DNA from: Actinomadura sp. DC4
GTDB taxonomy: Bacteria; Actinomycetota; Actinomycetes; Streptosporangiales; Streptosporangiaceae
DNA length: 64,000 nt
Assembly (NCBI RefSeq): GCF_030406325.1
Contig: NZ_JAUEQY010000006.1
Location: 1-64,000, forward strand
Direction of reading: 5' to 3'
How positions within the stretch are numbered: the stretch's first letter is position 1; each line of letters starts with the position of its first letter. Of the stretch, positions 35,589 through 45,900 are shown piece after piece. Under the pieces are notes generated by a model. That model searched no databases. It was not told the DNA's origin and worked only from the letters and a program-made list of their open reading frames with translations. Position numbers and translations under genes: made by a program.

Positions 35589-36722
35589 GTGGTCTACTTC
35601 GACGCCGCCTCCACCGAGCCTCTGCACCCGGCGGCACGTGATGCGCTGGTCGGCGCGCTGGAGGGCGGCTGGGCCGATCCCCAGCGGCTCTACGGCTCCG
35701 CCCGCCGTACCCGCATGCTGCTCGAGCGGGCCCGTACGCAGGTCGCGGCCGTGCTCGGCGCGCGGCCGGACGAGACGTCCTTCACCTCTTCCGGCACCCA
35801 GGCGGTGCACCTGGGGCTGCTCGGCACCCTGCACGCGCGGCGGCGGGCCGGCCGGCACCTGGTGGTGAGCGCGGTCGAGCACTCCAGCGTGCTGCACACC
35901 GCCGGGCAGCACGAGCGCGACGGCGGCAAGGTCACCACAGTGGGCGTCGACCGCTCCGGCCGGGTCGACCCGGAGGAGTTCGCGGCGGCGCTGCGGCCCG
36001 ACACCGCCCTGGCCTGCCTGCAGTCGGCCAACCACGAGGTCGGCACGCTCCAGCCCGTGGCCGAGGTCGCCGAGGCGTGCCGGGCGGCCCGCGTGCCGCT
36101 GTTCGTGGACGCGGCCCAGTCCGCGGGCCGGGTGGCGATCCCCGGCGGCTGGTCGGTGCTGGCGGCCTCGGCGCACAAGTGGGGCGGCCCGCCCGGCGTC
36201 GGCGTTCTGGTCGTCCGCAAGAACACCCGCTGGCGCTCGCCGCTGCCCGAGGACGAGCGGGAGAGCCGCCGCGTCCCCGGCTTCGAGAACGTCCCCGGCG
36301 CGGTGGCCGCGGCGGCGGGGCTGGAGGCGTACCGCAAGGAGATGGATCTCGACGGCCCGCGCCTGTCGGCCCTGGTCGAGCTGATCCGCGAACGCGTCCC
36401 CCGGCTGGTCGGAGACGTGGAGGTGATCGGCGACCCGGTCGAACGTCTCCCCCACCTCGTCACCTTCTCGTGTCTCTACGTCGAGGGCGAGGCCCTGCTG
36501 ACCGAGCTGGATCGCCTGGGATTCGAGGTCTCGTCCGGAAGCTCCTGTACGGCCGATACGCTCCGTCCCAGCCATGTTCTGGAGGCGATGGGAGTGATTA
36601 CTCATGGAAATGTCCGGGTATCGCTCTCCCGCGGGGCGCGAGCGGCCGATGTCGACCGCTTCCTCGCGGTCCTTCCGGGGGCGGTCGAGCGTCTCCGTCA
36701 GACCAGTGGAGTGACCGGGTGA
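35589..36722 (+). CDS. Class V aminotransferase / cysteine desulfurase (NifS-like)
   Basis: A PLP enzyme of 377 residues that would release sulfur from cysteine. It begins VVYFDAASTEPLHP, has EHSSVLHTA, SANHEVGTLQP, the PLP lysine in AASAHKWGGPPGVGVLV, and a C-terminal SSGSSCTAD with the candidate persulfide Cys. GTG 35589 gives the expected family N-terminus; the upstream open frame overlaps the ctaC region. A TusA-type sulfur carrier gene follows 31 bp downstream, supporting a sulfur-relay role. Confidence 0.87.
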   Translation: MVYFDAASTEPLHPAARDALVGALEGGWADPQRLYGSARRTRMLLERARTQVAAVLGARPDETSFTSSGTQAVHLGLLGTLHARRRAGRHLVVSAVEHSSVLHTAGQHERDGGKVTTVGVDRSGRVDPEEFAAALRPDTALACLQSANHEVGTLQPVAEVAEACRAARVPLFVDAAQSAGRVAIPGGWSVLAASAHKWGGPPGVGVLVVRKNTRWRSPLPEDERESRRVPGFENVPGAVAAAAGLEAYRKEMDLDGPRLSALVELIRERVPRLVGDVEVIGDPVERLPHLVTFSCLYVEGEALLTELDRLGFEVSSGSSCTADTLRPSHVLEAMGVITHGNVRVSLSRGARAADVDRFLAVLPGAVERLRQTSGVTG

Positions 36723-36753
36723 GCGGGCAGAGTTCAAGCGAGGAGTTCGGCAT

Positions 36754-37050
36754 ATGGGCCTGAAGCGCCGCCGCGCCGTGCGGGAGGCCCCGCCGGAGCC
36801 GCAGCCGGTGAGGACCGGCCCCCGAGCGCTGGTCACCATCGACGCGCTGGGCCGTAAGTGCCCGATTCCGATCATCATGCTGGCCGAACGCATCGGCGAG
36901 GTGCCGGTCGGCGAGATCATCGCGGTCAAGGCCGACGACGTCGCGGCCCGTACGGACGTGCCCGCCTGGTGCCGGATGAAGTCGCAGGACTTCGTCTGGG
37001 AGGAGACCCTCCCGCGCGGCTGGGCCTTCCACGTGCGCCGCACCTACTGA
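36754..37050 (+). CDS. TusA-family sulfur carrier protein
   Basis: A 98-residue protein with the TusA core VTIDALGRKCPIPIIMLAERIGEVPVGE, where the Cys in CPIP accepts sulfur. The rest follows the family fold (IIAVKADDVAARTDVPAWCRM). A charged ~25-residue N-terminal extension precedes it. GAGGAG lies upstream of the ATG. It is paired with the desulfurase-like gene, which is its probable sulfur donor. Confidence 0.9.
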   Translation: MGLKRRRAVREAPPEPQPVRTGPRALVTIDALGRKCPIPIIMLAERIGEVPVGEIIAVKADDVAARTDVPAWCRMKSQDFVWEETLPRGWAFHVRRTY

Positions 37051-37098
37051 GACGGCGGCCCCGGAGAACGATCTCCCCGGGGCTCGCGTGGCGGCCGG

Positions 37099-38070
37099 TC
37101 AGGCCAGGACGTGCCGGGCGACCTCGTCGGCGGCCTCCTGGCCGTACGCTCCGGCGAAGCGCTCCACGAACTGGTGCTTGTGCAGGGTGTACTCCTGCGG
37201 CCCGGCGACCTCGAGCACGTGCGCGGCGAGCAGGTTGCCCGTCTGCGCCGCCCGCTCGATGGACAGCCCCCACGAGATCGCGGACAGGAACCCGGCGCGG
37301 AAGGCGTCGCCCACTCCGGTCGGCTCGACCTTGCGGACCTCCGGGGCGGCGTCGACGTGCAGGCTCGGCTCGCCCAGGCGGTCGATGCGGACACCCTTGG
37401 GGCCGAGAGTGGTCACGCGTACGCCGACGCGCTCGAGGATCTCCTCATCGGACCAGCCGGTCTTCTGCTCGCACAGCGACTTCTCGTACTCGTTGGTGAA
37501 CAGGTACGCGGCGCCGTCGACGAGTTCGCGCACGTCGTTCATGCGGGCGAGCTGCTGGGAGGGGTCGGCGGCGAACGGGATGCCGCGCGTACGGCACTCC
37601 TCGGTGTGGCGGAGCATGCCGTCGGGGTCGTCGGCGCCGATCAGCACCAGGTCCAGGCCGCCGACGCGGTCGACGATGGGCTGCAGCTCGATCTCGCGGG
37701 CCTCGCTCATCGCGCCCGCGTAGAAGGAGGCGATCTGGTTGTGGTCATCGTCGGTGGTGCACAGGAAGCGCGCCGTGTGATGGAGCTGGGAGACGTACAC
37801 GGACGCGGTGTCGACGCCGTGCCGGTCGAGCCAGGACCGGTAGTCGGCGAAGTCGTCGCCGACCGCCCCGACCAGGATCGGGGTGTGCCCGAGGACGGCC
37901 ATGCCGAAGCAGATGTTGGCGGCGACGCCTCCGCGCCGGATGTCGAGGGCGTCCACCAGGAACGACAGGGACACGGTGTGCAGCTGTTCGGGGATGAGCT
38001 GGTCGGCGAACCTGCCTGGGAACGTCATCAGGTGGTCGGTTGCGATGGAGCCGGCAACAGCGATGCGCAC
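37099..38070 (-). CDS. PfkB-family sugar/adenosine kinase (AdoK-like)
   Basis: A 323-residue ribokinase-fold enzyme: IAVAGSIATDHLM and RRGGVAANICFGMAVLG at the N-terminus, and the PfkB signature EPTGVGDAFRAGFL with the catalytic Asp near residue 270. Position beside ctaC and an ErpA-like gene parallels the adenosine kinase (adoK) locus of mycobacteria, so adenosine is the likely substrate (inference from context). GTG 38070 has GAGGAG eight bases upstream; the longer frame to 38217 runs into a terminator hairpin. Confidence 0.8.
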   Translation of the reverse strand: MRIAVAGSIATDHLMTFPGRFADQLIPEQLHTVSLSFLVDALDIRRGGVAANICFGMAVLGHTPILVGAVGDDFADYRSWLDRHGVDTASVYVSQLHHTARFLCTTDDDHNQIASFYAGAMSEAREIELQPIVDRVGGLDLVLIGADDPDGMLRHTEECRTRGIPFAADPSQQLARMNDVRELVDGAAYLFTNEYEKSLCEQKTGWSDEEILERVGVRVTTLGPKGVRIDRLGEPSLHVDAAPEVRKVEPTGVGDAFRAGFLSAISWGLSIERAAQTGNLLAAHVLEVAGPQEYTLHKHQFVERFAGAYGQEAADEVARHVLA

Positions 38071-38181
38071 GACGTCGATCTCCTCGGTCGTTTCGGTGGC
38101 CTCGTCTTTGCCGCGAGACCATCTCGAACCAGTGGGGCAAAAACCCGGCAAGACTACTGCCTCACCGGGGCCGGACAGGCA

Positions 38182-38218
38182 GATGCCCGTGCCCGGTTGA
38201 CCCCGGGACACGGGCATC
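38182..38218 (-). terminator. Terminator downstream of the ErpA-like gene
   Basis: GATGCCCGTGCCCGG (38182-38196) pairs with the arm ending CACGGGCATC at 38218, with one bulged base. It sits about 26 bp past the stop. No T-run follows. Confidence 0.65.
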
Positions 38219-38243
38219 CATCATCGATCTTGTGGCTTAAGGC

Positions 38244-38597
38244 TCAGTGAAATGAGTCACCGCAGGCGCAGGAGCCGCCGGCGTTCGGGTTGTCGATCGT
38301 GAAGCCCTGCTTCTCGATCGAGTCGACGAAGTCGATCGTCGCGCCCGACAGGTACGGAACGCTCATCCGGTCGATACGGACACTGAGCCCGCCGAAGTCC
38401 TGGATCGCGTCGCCGTCGACCTCGCGGTCGTCGAAGTAGAGCTGGTAGATGAGGCCCGAGCAACCGCCGGGCTGGACCTGCACACGCAGCGCGAGGCCTT
38501 CTTCGCCCTGCTGATCGAGCAGGCTCTTGGCCTTCTCCGCCGCAGCGTCGGTGAGGACGACGCCCTTCTGGGTGGAGGTGTCGGCTGAAACCGTCAT
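38244..38597 (-). CDS. HesB/ErpA-type iron-sulfur cluster carrier
   Basis: A 117-residue A-type carrier that delivers Fe-S clusters to target proteins. The three cysteines expected are present: one in QPGGCSGLIYQLYFDD and two in the C-terminal GGSCACGDSF. ATG 38597 has CGGGAG upstream; the extended frame to 38687 is not supported. It is divergent from nadA, whose product is itself a [4Fe-4S] enzyme. Confidence 0.92.
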   Translation of the reverse strand: MTVSADTSTQKGVVLTDAAAEKAKSLLDQQGEEGLALRVQVQPGGCSGLIYQLYFDDREVDGDAIQDFGGLSVRIDRMSVPYLSGATIDFVDSIEKQGFTIDNPNAGGSCACGDSFH

Positions 38598-38777
38598 GTG
38601 CTGACTCCCGGATGGCTCGGCCGTCCCATGACGACCGTCGCTGTTGGCTTTTCCCTCCTGCACAACGTACCCGCTGCCCCTGGCCATTCCCTACTTCGTG
38701 CGTGTGTTCCTGGCCGCATACCGCCGCATACTGCTGAAGACCCCCACACTTCGTACTCGTCGCACCAGGTCGTACAG

Positions 38778-38796
38778 TATCGTCAAAGCGACGATA
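38778..38796. promoter_or_regulatory. Inverted repeat in the nadA promoter region
   Basis: TATCGTC (38778-38784) and GACGATA (38790-38796) form a 7-5-7 inverted repeat about 25 bp before the nadA start. It is a candidate operator; the regulator is unknown. Confidence 0.35.
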
Positions 38797-38820
38797 AGCC
38801 TCTCTGGAGGGGGTACCCCA

Positions 38821-39963
38821 GTGACCACCAGCAGCCTGCTGATCCTCGGGCGCGGCTCGGATCCGGCCAGTGAACGAGGCGTCTCCTGCCCCGGCGAGCT
38901 TCCGCCCGCCTCCGACCCCACGCTGGTGGAGCGCGCCCGCGTGGCCAAGGCCGCGCTCGGCGACCGGCTTTTCGTGCTCGGCCACCACTACCAGCGCGAC
39001 GAGGTCATCCAGTTCGCCGACGTGACCGGCGACTCGTTCAAGCTCGCCCAGGAGGCCGCGGCCCGCCCGGACGCCCCCTACATCGTGTTCTGCGGCGTGC
39101 ACTTCATGGCCGAGTCGGCCGACATCCTCACCACCCCGGACCAGCGGGTCGTGCTGCCGGACCTGGCGGCGGGCTGCTCGATGGCCGACATGGCGACCTA
39201 CGACCAGGTCGAGGAGTGCTGGGAGGTCCTGGAGGACGCCGGCATCGCCGACGACGTGGTGCCGGTCACGTACATGAACTCCTCGGCCGACATCAAGGCG
39301 TTCGTGGGCCGGCACGGCGGCACGGTGTGCACCTCCTCCAACGCCCGGCGGGCGCTCGAATGGGCCTACTCCAAGGGCTCGAAGGTGCTGTTCCTGCCCG
39401 ACCAGCACCTCGGGCGCAACACCGCCGTCCTGGAGATGGGCCTGTCGCTGGACGACTGCGTCGTCTACGGTCCGAACCGCCCCGGCGGCGGCCTGAGCAC
39501 CGCCGAGCTGCGCGACGCCTCGATGATCCTGTGGCGCGGGCACTGCTCGGTGCACGGGCGGTTCAGCCTGGACTCGGTCGAGGACGTACGCGCCCGGATC
39601 CCGGGCGTCAACGTGCTGGTCCACCCCGAGTGCCGCCACGAGGTCGTACGGGCCGCCGACGAGGTGGGCTCGACGGAGTACATCATCCGCGCGATCGAGC
39701 AGGCGCCGTCCGGCTCGGCCTGGGCGGTCGGCACCGAGCTGAACCTCGTGAAGCGCCTCGCCGCGCGCCACCCCGACAAGACGATCGCGTTCCTGGACAA
39801 GACCGTCTGCTTCTGCTCGACCATGAACCGCATCGACCTGCCGCACCTGGTGTGGTCGCTGGAGTCCCTGGCGGGCGGCGAGGTGGTCAACCAGATCACG
39901 GTGGACGAGGAGACCGCGCGCTACGCCCGCGCCGCCCTCGACCAGATGCTCGCGCTGCCGTAA
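38821..39963 (+). CDS. nadA: Quinolinate synthase
   Basis: Condenses iminoaspartate with dihydroxyacetone phosphate in de novo NAD synthesis, using a [4Fe-4S] cluster. The 380 residues show LGHHYQRDEVIQFADVTGDSF, the three expected cluster cysteines in FCGVHFMAESADIL, RGHCSVHGRF and KTVCFCSTMNRI, plus HPECRHEV. GTG 38821 with GGAGGGG upstream is chosen; the frame extends upstream to 38644 without support. nadB and nadC do not follow, unlike many actinomycetes. Confidence 0.95.
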   Translation: MTTSSLLILGRGSDPASERGVSCPGELPPASDPTLVERARVAKAALGDRLFVLGHHYQRDEVIQFADVTGDSFKLAQEAAARPDAPYIVFCGVHFMAESADILTTPDQRVVLPDLAAGCSMADMATYDQVEECWEVLEDAGIADDVVPVTYMNSSADIKAFVGRHGGTVCTSSNARRALEWAYSKGSKVLFLPDQHLGRNTAVLEMGLSLDDCVVYGPNRPGGGLSTAELRDASMILWRGHCSVHGRFSLDSVEDVRARIPGVNVLVHPECRHEVVRAADEVGSTEYIIRAIEQAPSGSAWAVGTELNLVKRLAARHPDKTIAFLDKTVCFCSTMNRIDLPHLVWSLESLAGGEVVNQITVDEETARYARAALDQMLALP

Positions 39964-40055
39964 TACCCGCGCGGCATCACAGCCGCGGGAGCAGGTCTTG
40001 GACCGCGGGCCGGCGCCGCGACCAGAGTGGGAGCCCTACCGAGAGAGGGGCTCTC

Positions 40056-40916
40056 ATGAAGGTCTTCATCACCGGAGGCTCGGGCTACATCGGCCGGGCC
40101 GTCGTCGAGACGCTGGTCCGGCGGGACGTGGCGGTCACGGCGCTGGCCCGCGGCGAGGCCTCGGCACGCACGCTCGCCGGACTCGGCGCGGAGCCGGTCC
40201 GCGGTTCGCTGACCGACCTGGGCGTGCTGCGCGAGGCGGCCCGCACGTCGGACGGCGTGATCCACCTCGGCCAGCACAACGGCGAGGACACCGCCGGGGT
40301 GGACCGCGCCGCCGCCGAGGCGCTGCAGGACGGCGCGGGGCCCCGCCCGTACGTGCACACGGGCGGCGTCTGGGTCTACGGCGACACCGACGGCGTCGCC
40401 GACGAGGACGCCCCGCTGAGGCCGCCGCGCGTGACGGCGTGGCGCCTGGAGAACGAGAAGCGCGTCCTCGCCCGGGTGGCCACCGGCGAACGCCCGATCG
40501 TGGTGATGCCGGGCGTCGTCTACGGCCGCTCGGGCGGGCTGGTCGAGTCGTTCTACGCCGCCCCCGGCCGGGCCTCGGGCGCCGTGCCGTGTGTGGGCGA
40601 CGGGTCCAACCACTGGGCGATGGTGCACGTCGAGGACGTCGCGGAGCTGTACGCGCTCGCGCTCGCCGCGCCCGCCGGGTCCGTCTACGCCGGCGTCAGC
40701 GACCGGAACCCGGCCGCCGGGCAGGTCGCCGCCGCGGTCGGGCGTGCCGTGGGCGCCCCCGTCGAGCGGCTCACCCTCCAGGAGGCCGAGGAGCGGATGG
40801 GGCCGATCGCCGAGGCGTTCGCCCTCGACCAGCGCCTCACCGGGGCCCGCGCCCGCGCGGAGCTGGGCTGGCGGCCCGCGCACCTGGACCCGCTGGAGGA
40901 ACTCGCCCGCCCGTGA
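40056..40916 (+). CDS. NAD-dependent epimerase/dehydratase (extended SDR)
   Basis: A 286-residue Rossmann protein: the N-terminal MKVFITGGSGYIGRAVVE is the extended-SDR GxxGxxG motif, and GVVYGRSGG and MVHVEDVAELY are typical downstream elements. The usual active-site YxxxK is not clear; the region after HTGGVWVYGDT shows ENEKRV. Substrate is unknown. ATG 40056 has GAGAGGGG upstream. It starts 93 bp after nadA. Confidence 0.82.
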   Translation: MKVFITGGSGYIGRAVVETLVRRDVAVTALARGEASARTLAGLGAEPVRGSLTDLGVLREAARTSDGVIHLGQHNGEDTAGVDRAAAEALQDGAGPRPYVHTGGVWVYGDTDGVADEDAPLRPPRVTAWRLENEKRVLARVATGERPIVVMPGVVYGRSGGLVESFYAAPGRASGAVPCVGDGSNHWAMVHVEDVAELYALALAAPAGSVYAGVSDRNPAAGQVAAAVGRAVGAPVERLTLQEAEERMGPIAEAFALDQRLTGARARAELGWRPAHLDPLEELARP

Positions 40917-40947
40917 CCTCTGGATAGGCTGGGGCCGGGAGATTCAC

Positions 40948-41793
40948 GTGGATCTGGACCTGCGCAAGGTTCGCTACTTCGTCGCGGTGGCCGAAGAACT
41001 CCACTTCGGGCGGGCCGCCGAGCGGCTGCACATCGCCCAGCCTGTGCTGTCCCGGCAGATCCGGGCGCTGGAGGACGAGCTGAAGACGCGGCTCTTCTCA
41101 CGCGACCGGCGTGCCACCGCCCTGACCCCGGCCGGCGAGCAGCTCCTGGCCGACGCCCGGCCGCTGCTCGCGGCGGCCGAGGCCACGCGCCGCCGGCTGG
41201 CCCGCGCGGCCCGCGGCACCGAGACGTTCACGATCGGCTTCATGCCCGGACTGATCGTCACCGGCGCCGTACGCGAGCTGTCCCGCCGCCATCCCCGCCT
41301 CGGCGTCGAGGTGGTGCGGACCGGCTGGGACGACCAGATCGAGGTGATCCACGACGGCCGGGTGGACGTGGGCTACGTACGGCTGCCGGTCGACCGGCGC
41401 GGCCTGGAGGTACGGGACCTGTTCACCGAGCCCCGGGTGGCCGTGCTGCCCGCCGGCCATCCTCTGGCGGACAGGGACGCCCTGCGCGTCTCCGACCTCG
41501 CCGGCGAGCGCCTGCTGCAGGACCCGGCCGCCGTGCCGGAGTGGCCGGTCTCCGGCGTCGAGCCGCCGCCGTCGATCCGCACCGTCGAGGAGAAGCTGGA
41601 GCACGTCGCGGCCGGGCACGGGGTGGTGGTGCTCCCGCTGTCGACCGCGACGTTCTACTCTCGCCCCGGCATCGCGCGCGCCGAGGTCTCCGGCCTCGGC
41701 CCGAGCGCGGTCTGCCTCGCCTGGGACGCCGCGCGCCCGAGCCGGCTGATCGAGGAGTTCGCCGCCATCGCCGCGGAGCACGGCACCGTCTGA
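40948..41793 (+). CDS. LysR-family transcriptional regulator
   Basis: A 281-residue regulator. The N-terminal winged helix-turn-helix (LRKVRYFVAVAEELHFGRAAERLHIAQPVLSRQIRALE) is followed by a linker helix and a substrate-binding domain starting near residue 92. GTG 40948 has GGGAG upstream. It lies 31 bp after the SDR gene, so may regulate or be transcribed with it. Its stop is ten bases from the end of the convergent GGPP synthase gene, the last gene of the terpenoid-polyketide operon; control of that operon is possible but not shown. Confidence 0.9.
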   Translation: MDLDLRKVRYFVAVAEELHFGRAAERLHIAQPVLSRQIRALEDELKTRLFSRDRRATALTPAGEQLLADARPLLAAAEATRRRLARAARGTETFTIGFMPGLIVTGAVRELSRRHPRLGVEVVRTGWDDQIEVIHDGRVDVGYVRLPVDRRGLEVRDLFTEPRVAVLPAGHPLADRDALRVSDLAGERLLQDPAAVPEWPVSGVEPPPSIRTVEEKLEHVAAGHGVVVLPLSTATFYSRPGIARAEVSGLGPSAVCLAWDAARPSRLIEEFAAIAAEHGTV

Positions 41794-41803
41794 CCCGTTC
41801 CGC

Positions 41804-42877
41804 TCAGCTGTTCCGGTAGGCGACCTGGTGCGCCATCGCGCCGAGCTCCCGCTGCCAGCGCTCGTCGAGCGGGGCCGCGTCGATCGCCGCGCGGCCCTTC
41901 TCGACGAGCCGGTCGATGTGCGCCTCCACGTCCATGCGGACGCCCGTCTCGTCGAGGAGCCTGCGCACCTCCGCCGGGTCGCGCTCCGCTCCGAGCACGA
42001 ACTCGCGCGTCCGCCGGTCCCGGTCCATGGCGAGCCCCATCAGCAGCGTCATCTTGTGCTGCTCGATGTCCAGGCCGACGGGCTTGCCGGTGGCGTCGGA
42101 GTCCCCGAAGGCGTCCATGAGGTCGTCGCGGAGCTGGAACGCCTCGCCGAGCGCGTCCCCGTACGCCTCGAACGCCCCTTCCAGCTCCGGCCGGCCGGCG
42201 AGGGTCGCGCCGATGAGCAGCGGGCGGTGGATGGTGTACCGGCCGGACTTGACGACGGCGATCCAGCGGGACAGCGCCACGTCGGCGGAGAACTCCGCGG
42301 CGACCACCACGTCCATGAACTGGCCGATGATCAGCTCCGACCGCAGCTCCGCCCACGCCGCGCCGAGCGACGGCGAGGCCTCCGACATCATCTGGTCCGC
42401 GTAGATCAGCGCCAGGTCGCCGGCGAGGATCGCCACGCTCTCCCCGTACCGTCGTGGCTCGCCCTCCCACCCGTTCCTGGCGTGCTCGGCGGAGTGCCGG
42501 GCGTGCACGGTCGGCAGGCCGCGCCGCCGCGGCGACGCGTCGATCACGTCGTCGTGGATGAGCGCGCAGGTGTGCAGCATCTCCAGCGCCGAGGCGGCCG
42601 CGACGATGTCCTCGGACGCCGGGTCACCGCCCGCGGCGAGGTAGCCGGCGACGCAGAACGCCGGGCGGATGCGCTTGCCACCCGAGTCGATCAGCGCGGT
42701 GAGCGCGTCGATCGGGGCGGCCGCCCGCGCGTCCACCCTGGTCCTCAGCTCGCGTTCGGCGGCGAGGAAGTCGTGGAGGCGGGTCTCGACGCGCCCGAGC
42801 AGCCGCCCGCACAGCCGTGCGGGTGAGGCGGGGTCCGTCGAACCGTCGTGCGGCGCGGTGGTGATCTCAGTGGCCAC
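41804..42877 (-). CDS. Geranylgeranyl diphosphate synthase (polyprenyl synthetase)
   Basis: Makes the linear prenyl diphosphate for the operon's terpene synthase. The 357 residues carry both aspartate-rich motifs: DDVID at 109-113, within CALIHDDVIDASPRRRG, and DDLMD at 251-255, within FQLRDDLMDAFGD. It also has GGKRIRP at 66-72. Length and the residues before the first motif fit a GGPP (C20) synthase; a C15 or C25 product is not excluded. GTG 42877 has AAGGAG upstream. It is the last gene of the operon, 39 bp after the PKS gene. Confidence 0.9.
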   Translation of the reverse strand: MATEITTAPHDGSTDPASPARLCGRLLGRVETRLHDFLAAERELRTRVDARAAAPIDALTALIDSGGKRIRPAFCVAGYLAAGGDPASEDIVAAASALEMLHTCALIHDDVIDASPRRRGLPTVHARHSAEHARNGWEGEPRRYGESVAILAGDLALIYADQMMSEASPSLGAAWAELRSELIIGQFMDVVVAAEFSADVALSRWIAVVKSGRYTIHRPLLIGATLAGRPELEGAFEAYGDALGEAFQLRDDLMDAFGDSDATGKPVGLDIEQHKMTLLMGLAMDRDRRTREFVLGAERDPAEVRRLLDETGVRMDVEAHIDRLVEKGRAAIDAAPLDERWQRELGAMAHQVAYRNS

Positions 42878-42916
42878 GCTGTCTCCTTGTCGAGGGCTTC
42901 GGGGTTCGGCGTCGGT

Positions 42917-45900
42917 TCACGCGGATCGGGCCTCGGCGTCGGTGACGAGGGCGTGCAACTCCTCCGTGGTGATCGGGCCGAGCAGGGTCCGCATCGGGAC
43001 GGTGTGGCCGAAGGCGGACTTGATCTTGGTACGCAGCTCCACGGCGAGCAGCGAGTCCAGGCCGATGGCGCGCAGCCGGTCCGCGCCGCGGACGACCGCC
43101 ACGTCGGAGATCTTGAGGGTGTCCATGATGAGCGACTCCAGCGAGGTGGCCTGCCCGGCCGGCTCCGCGCGCGCCGTCTCGGCCGGGGGCGGGGAGACGT
43201 CGCCGACCGGGCGCAGCTCGTGGAGCAGGGCGTCGCGCCGCAGCACGTCGTACCGGCCGCCGAGCTCCGCCCAGTCGGCCGGGTAGCAGACCGGGAGGTC
43301 CCCGCGCGGCGCCGCCATGACGTTCCAGAGGAAAGCGTGGCCGTCGTCCGCGCCGATCTCCTGGACCCCGGCCGGCGTGAACGAGCGGGTCGGGTCGAGG
43401 TCGCGCAGCATGCCGGCCCCGGCCCAGAAGCCCCACCGCACGCCCCGCACGCGTACCCGGCCGCCCGCCGCGGCGAGGATGCCCTCCAGCGCGGCGTTGG
43501 CCGCGCCGTAGTGGGCGAACTGTGGTGAGGCCAGCACCGCCGAGGCCGAGGAGTAGGCGACGAGCATGTGCGCGCCGGCCCGTTCGGCGGCCTCGACCAG
43601 GTTCCGGGTGCCGTCGACCTTCGGTCCGAGCACCCGGGTCCAGTCGGCGCGCTCCAGCTCGGTGAGCGGACCGGCCGACAGCCGCCCGGCGAGGTGGAAG
43701 ACGTACACCTCGTCGGCCTTGACCCGGCTCAGCCGCTCGTAGAGCGTGTCGGCCGCCCGCGCCGCGCCGATGTCGCACCGCAGATGGCCGAACGGTCCCC
43801 CGGGGTCCTCGCGCGTCCCGACCAGGATGATCTCCTCGAATCCGCGGGCCGCCAGGTCGGCGGCGAGGGCGGAGCCGAGCCCGCCGTACCCGCCTGCGAT
43901 CAGCGCCGCCCGCCGCCGCGCGGTCCGTTCGGCGGGCCGGTCGTCCTCCCGCCGTACGGTGCCGGGAGCGGTGCGGGCCAGCGTCGTCTCGATCTCGGCC
44001 GGAGCGGACCGGTGGCCGAGCGACCGCGGCCAGGTGCTCGCCGGCGCCAGCTCGGGCAGGGTGAGCGCGGCCCCCTCCCCACCGATCAGCAGGTCGACGT
44101 CGGGCAGCTTGGACGCCGCGCCGAGCGCGACGCCGACGCGGCGCGGTGCTCCCGGGTACGCCGTGGTCGTCAGGGCGGCGATCGCGGCCCGCAGCAGCGC
44201 GGCGCGGTCGGAGTCGCCCGGCAGGAGGAGGTCGTCTCCCGCGCTCAACCGGGCCACCTCCACGATCCGCCGTGCGGTGTGCGCCGCCCACAGCACGTCC
44301 GGCATCCGCTGTGCCTGCGAATACCGCCCGGGCAGGGGCCGGACGCCGATGCCGCGCGGCCCCCGGTCCGGGTCGGACCAGACGAGTTCGAGGTCGCAGG
44401 CTCGCGCCGGGTCCAGCCGTACCTCGGCGGACCACTGGTCGAGGTGGCGTTCGCGGGGATGGGAGTACGGCGGGCGGGACCTCGGCGGCCGATCGGTCAG
44501 CCGCGCCGCCTGCAGCGCGCCGGCGCCGTCGCGGCGCACCCGGTGCTCGCCGCGTACGGAGAGCTCGCGGATCGACGGGAGCTCCCCGAGCGGCTCACCG
44601 GCGGCGACGGACACGACCGCCACGGCGAGGGAGGGGATCTCCGCCGGGAGCGCTCCGGCCAGGGAGAACAGGAACGCTGTGCCGGCCGCGGCGAACTCCC
44701 CGGCCGGCGGGTGCTCGACGTCGGCCACGACGATGCCGAGCGGGACCCCGGCCTCGGCGGCCGTACGGGCCAGCCGGGTGAGCACCAGTCCGAGTCCGGC
44801 GAGGTCGTCGGTCATCGTGCCCGCCGGGCGGTCCGGGAAGGTACGGGCGTCGACGAGCAGTTCGCGGCCGGCGCCGATCCCGGCCACCATCTCGGCGAGG
44901 TCGAGGTCGCCGAGGCCGAGTGGCGAGCCGAACAGGTCGAAGACGCGCTGCTCGCCCCCCGTGGCGGCGCCGGTGAGCGGCACCCAGCTCCGCCACAGCG
45001 CCGGGATCGCCGGCCGGTTCTCCAGCGGGCGGATGCGCACGCCCTCGCACCGGACGGCGAGACGGTCCTCGGCGTCGAGCACGGCGATGTCGAAGCCGGC
45101 CCCGGTGGCGGCCGGCGCGACGATCGACCGGACGCGCCCCCGCAGCCGGTGCCGGTGGAAGGTCATCCGGTCCACCCCCTCGAAGTAGAAGGGGCACCGG
45201 GGTTCGGCGCCGTGGACCATGCCGTAGTGCACCGCCGCCAGGCCGTGCAGCGCCGCGTCGAACAGGGCGGCGTCGATCTCACCGCCGATCGGGAGCGGCT
45301 CGCCGAGCTCGGCGGTGACGTACGCGTGGGAGGTCGACGCCCAGAGCTCGGTGATGGAGCGGAACGGCCCGTCCCAGAGGTTCCCGGCCGCGGCGAAGTC
45401 GCGGTAGAAACCCTCGACCGGCAGCGGGGACAGGTTCAGCGGCAGGTCGATGACCGCCTCCGGGGAGCCGGCCGGCGCGGCCGTCGCGGCCGTCGCGGTG
45501 CAGCACAGGACCGGGGCCGCCGCGGGGTCGGTGGTGAAGTGCACCTCCACGTGCGGCCCGGTACGCGTGACGGTGAGCGCGAGGTGATCGGTGTCGTCGT
45601 CGATGACGATCGCCTCGACGAACCGCACCGAGTCCAGCCGCAGCGCCTCACCGTCCCGCTGCAGGGCGCGCACGACGTGGCTGAGGGTCAGCGTGCCCGG
45701 GACCACGATCTCGCCGTTCACCTGGTGACCGGCCAGCACGCCCAGCTCCCGCCCGCTCAGCCGGAAGGTCACCGGCTCGGCCTCGGCCGCGGGCCTTGGC
45801 GACGCCGGCGCGCGCCCGGCGGGGCGGAGCGGCGGGACCGTACGCGGCGTGAGCCTCGGCGCCAGGGCGGTGGCGAGCTCGGAGGTCCACGGCGGCAGGC

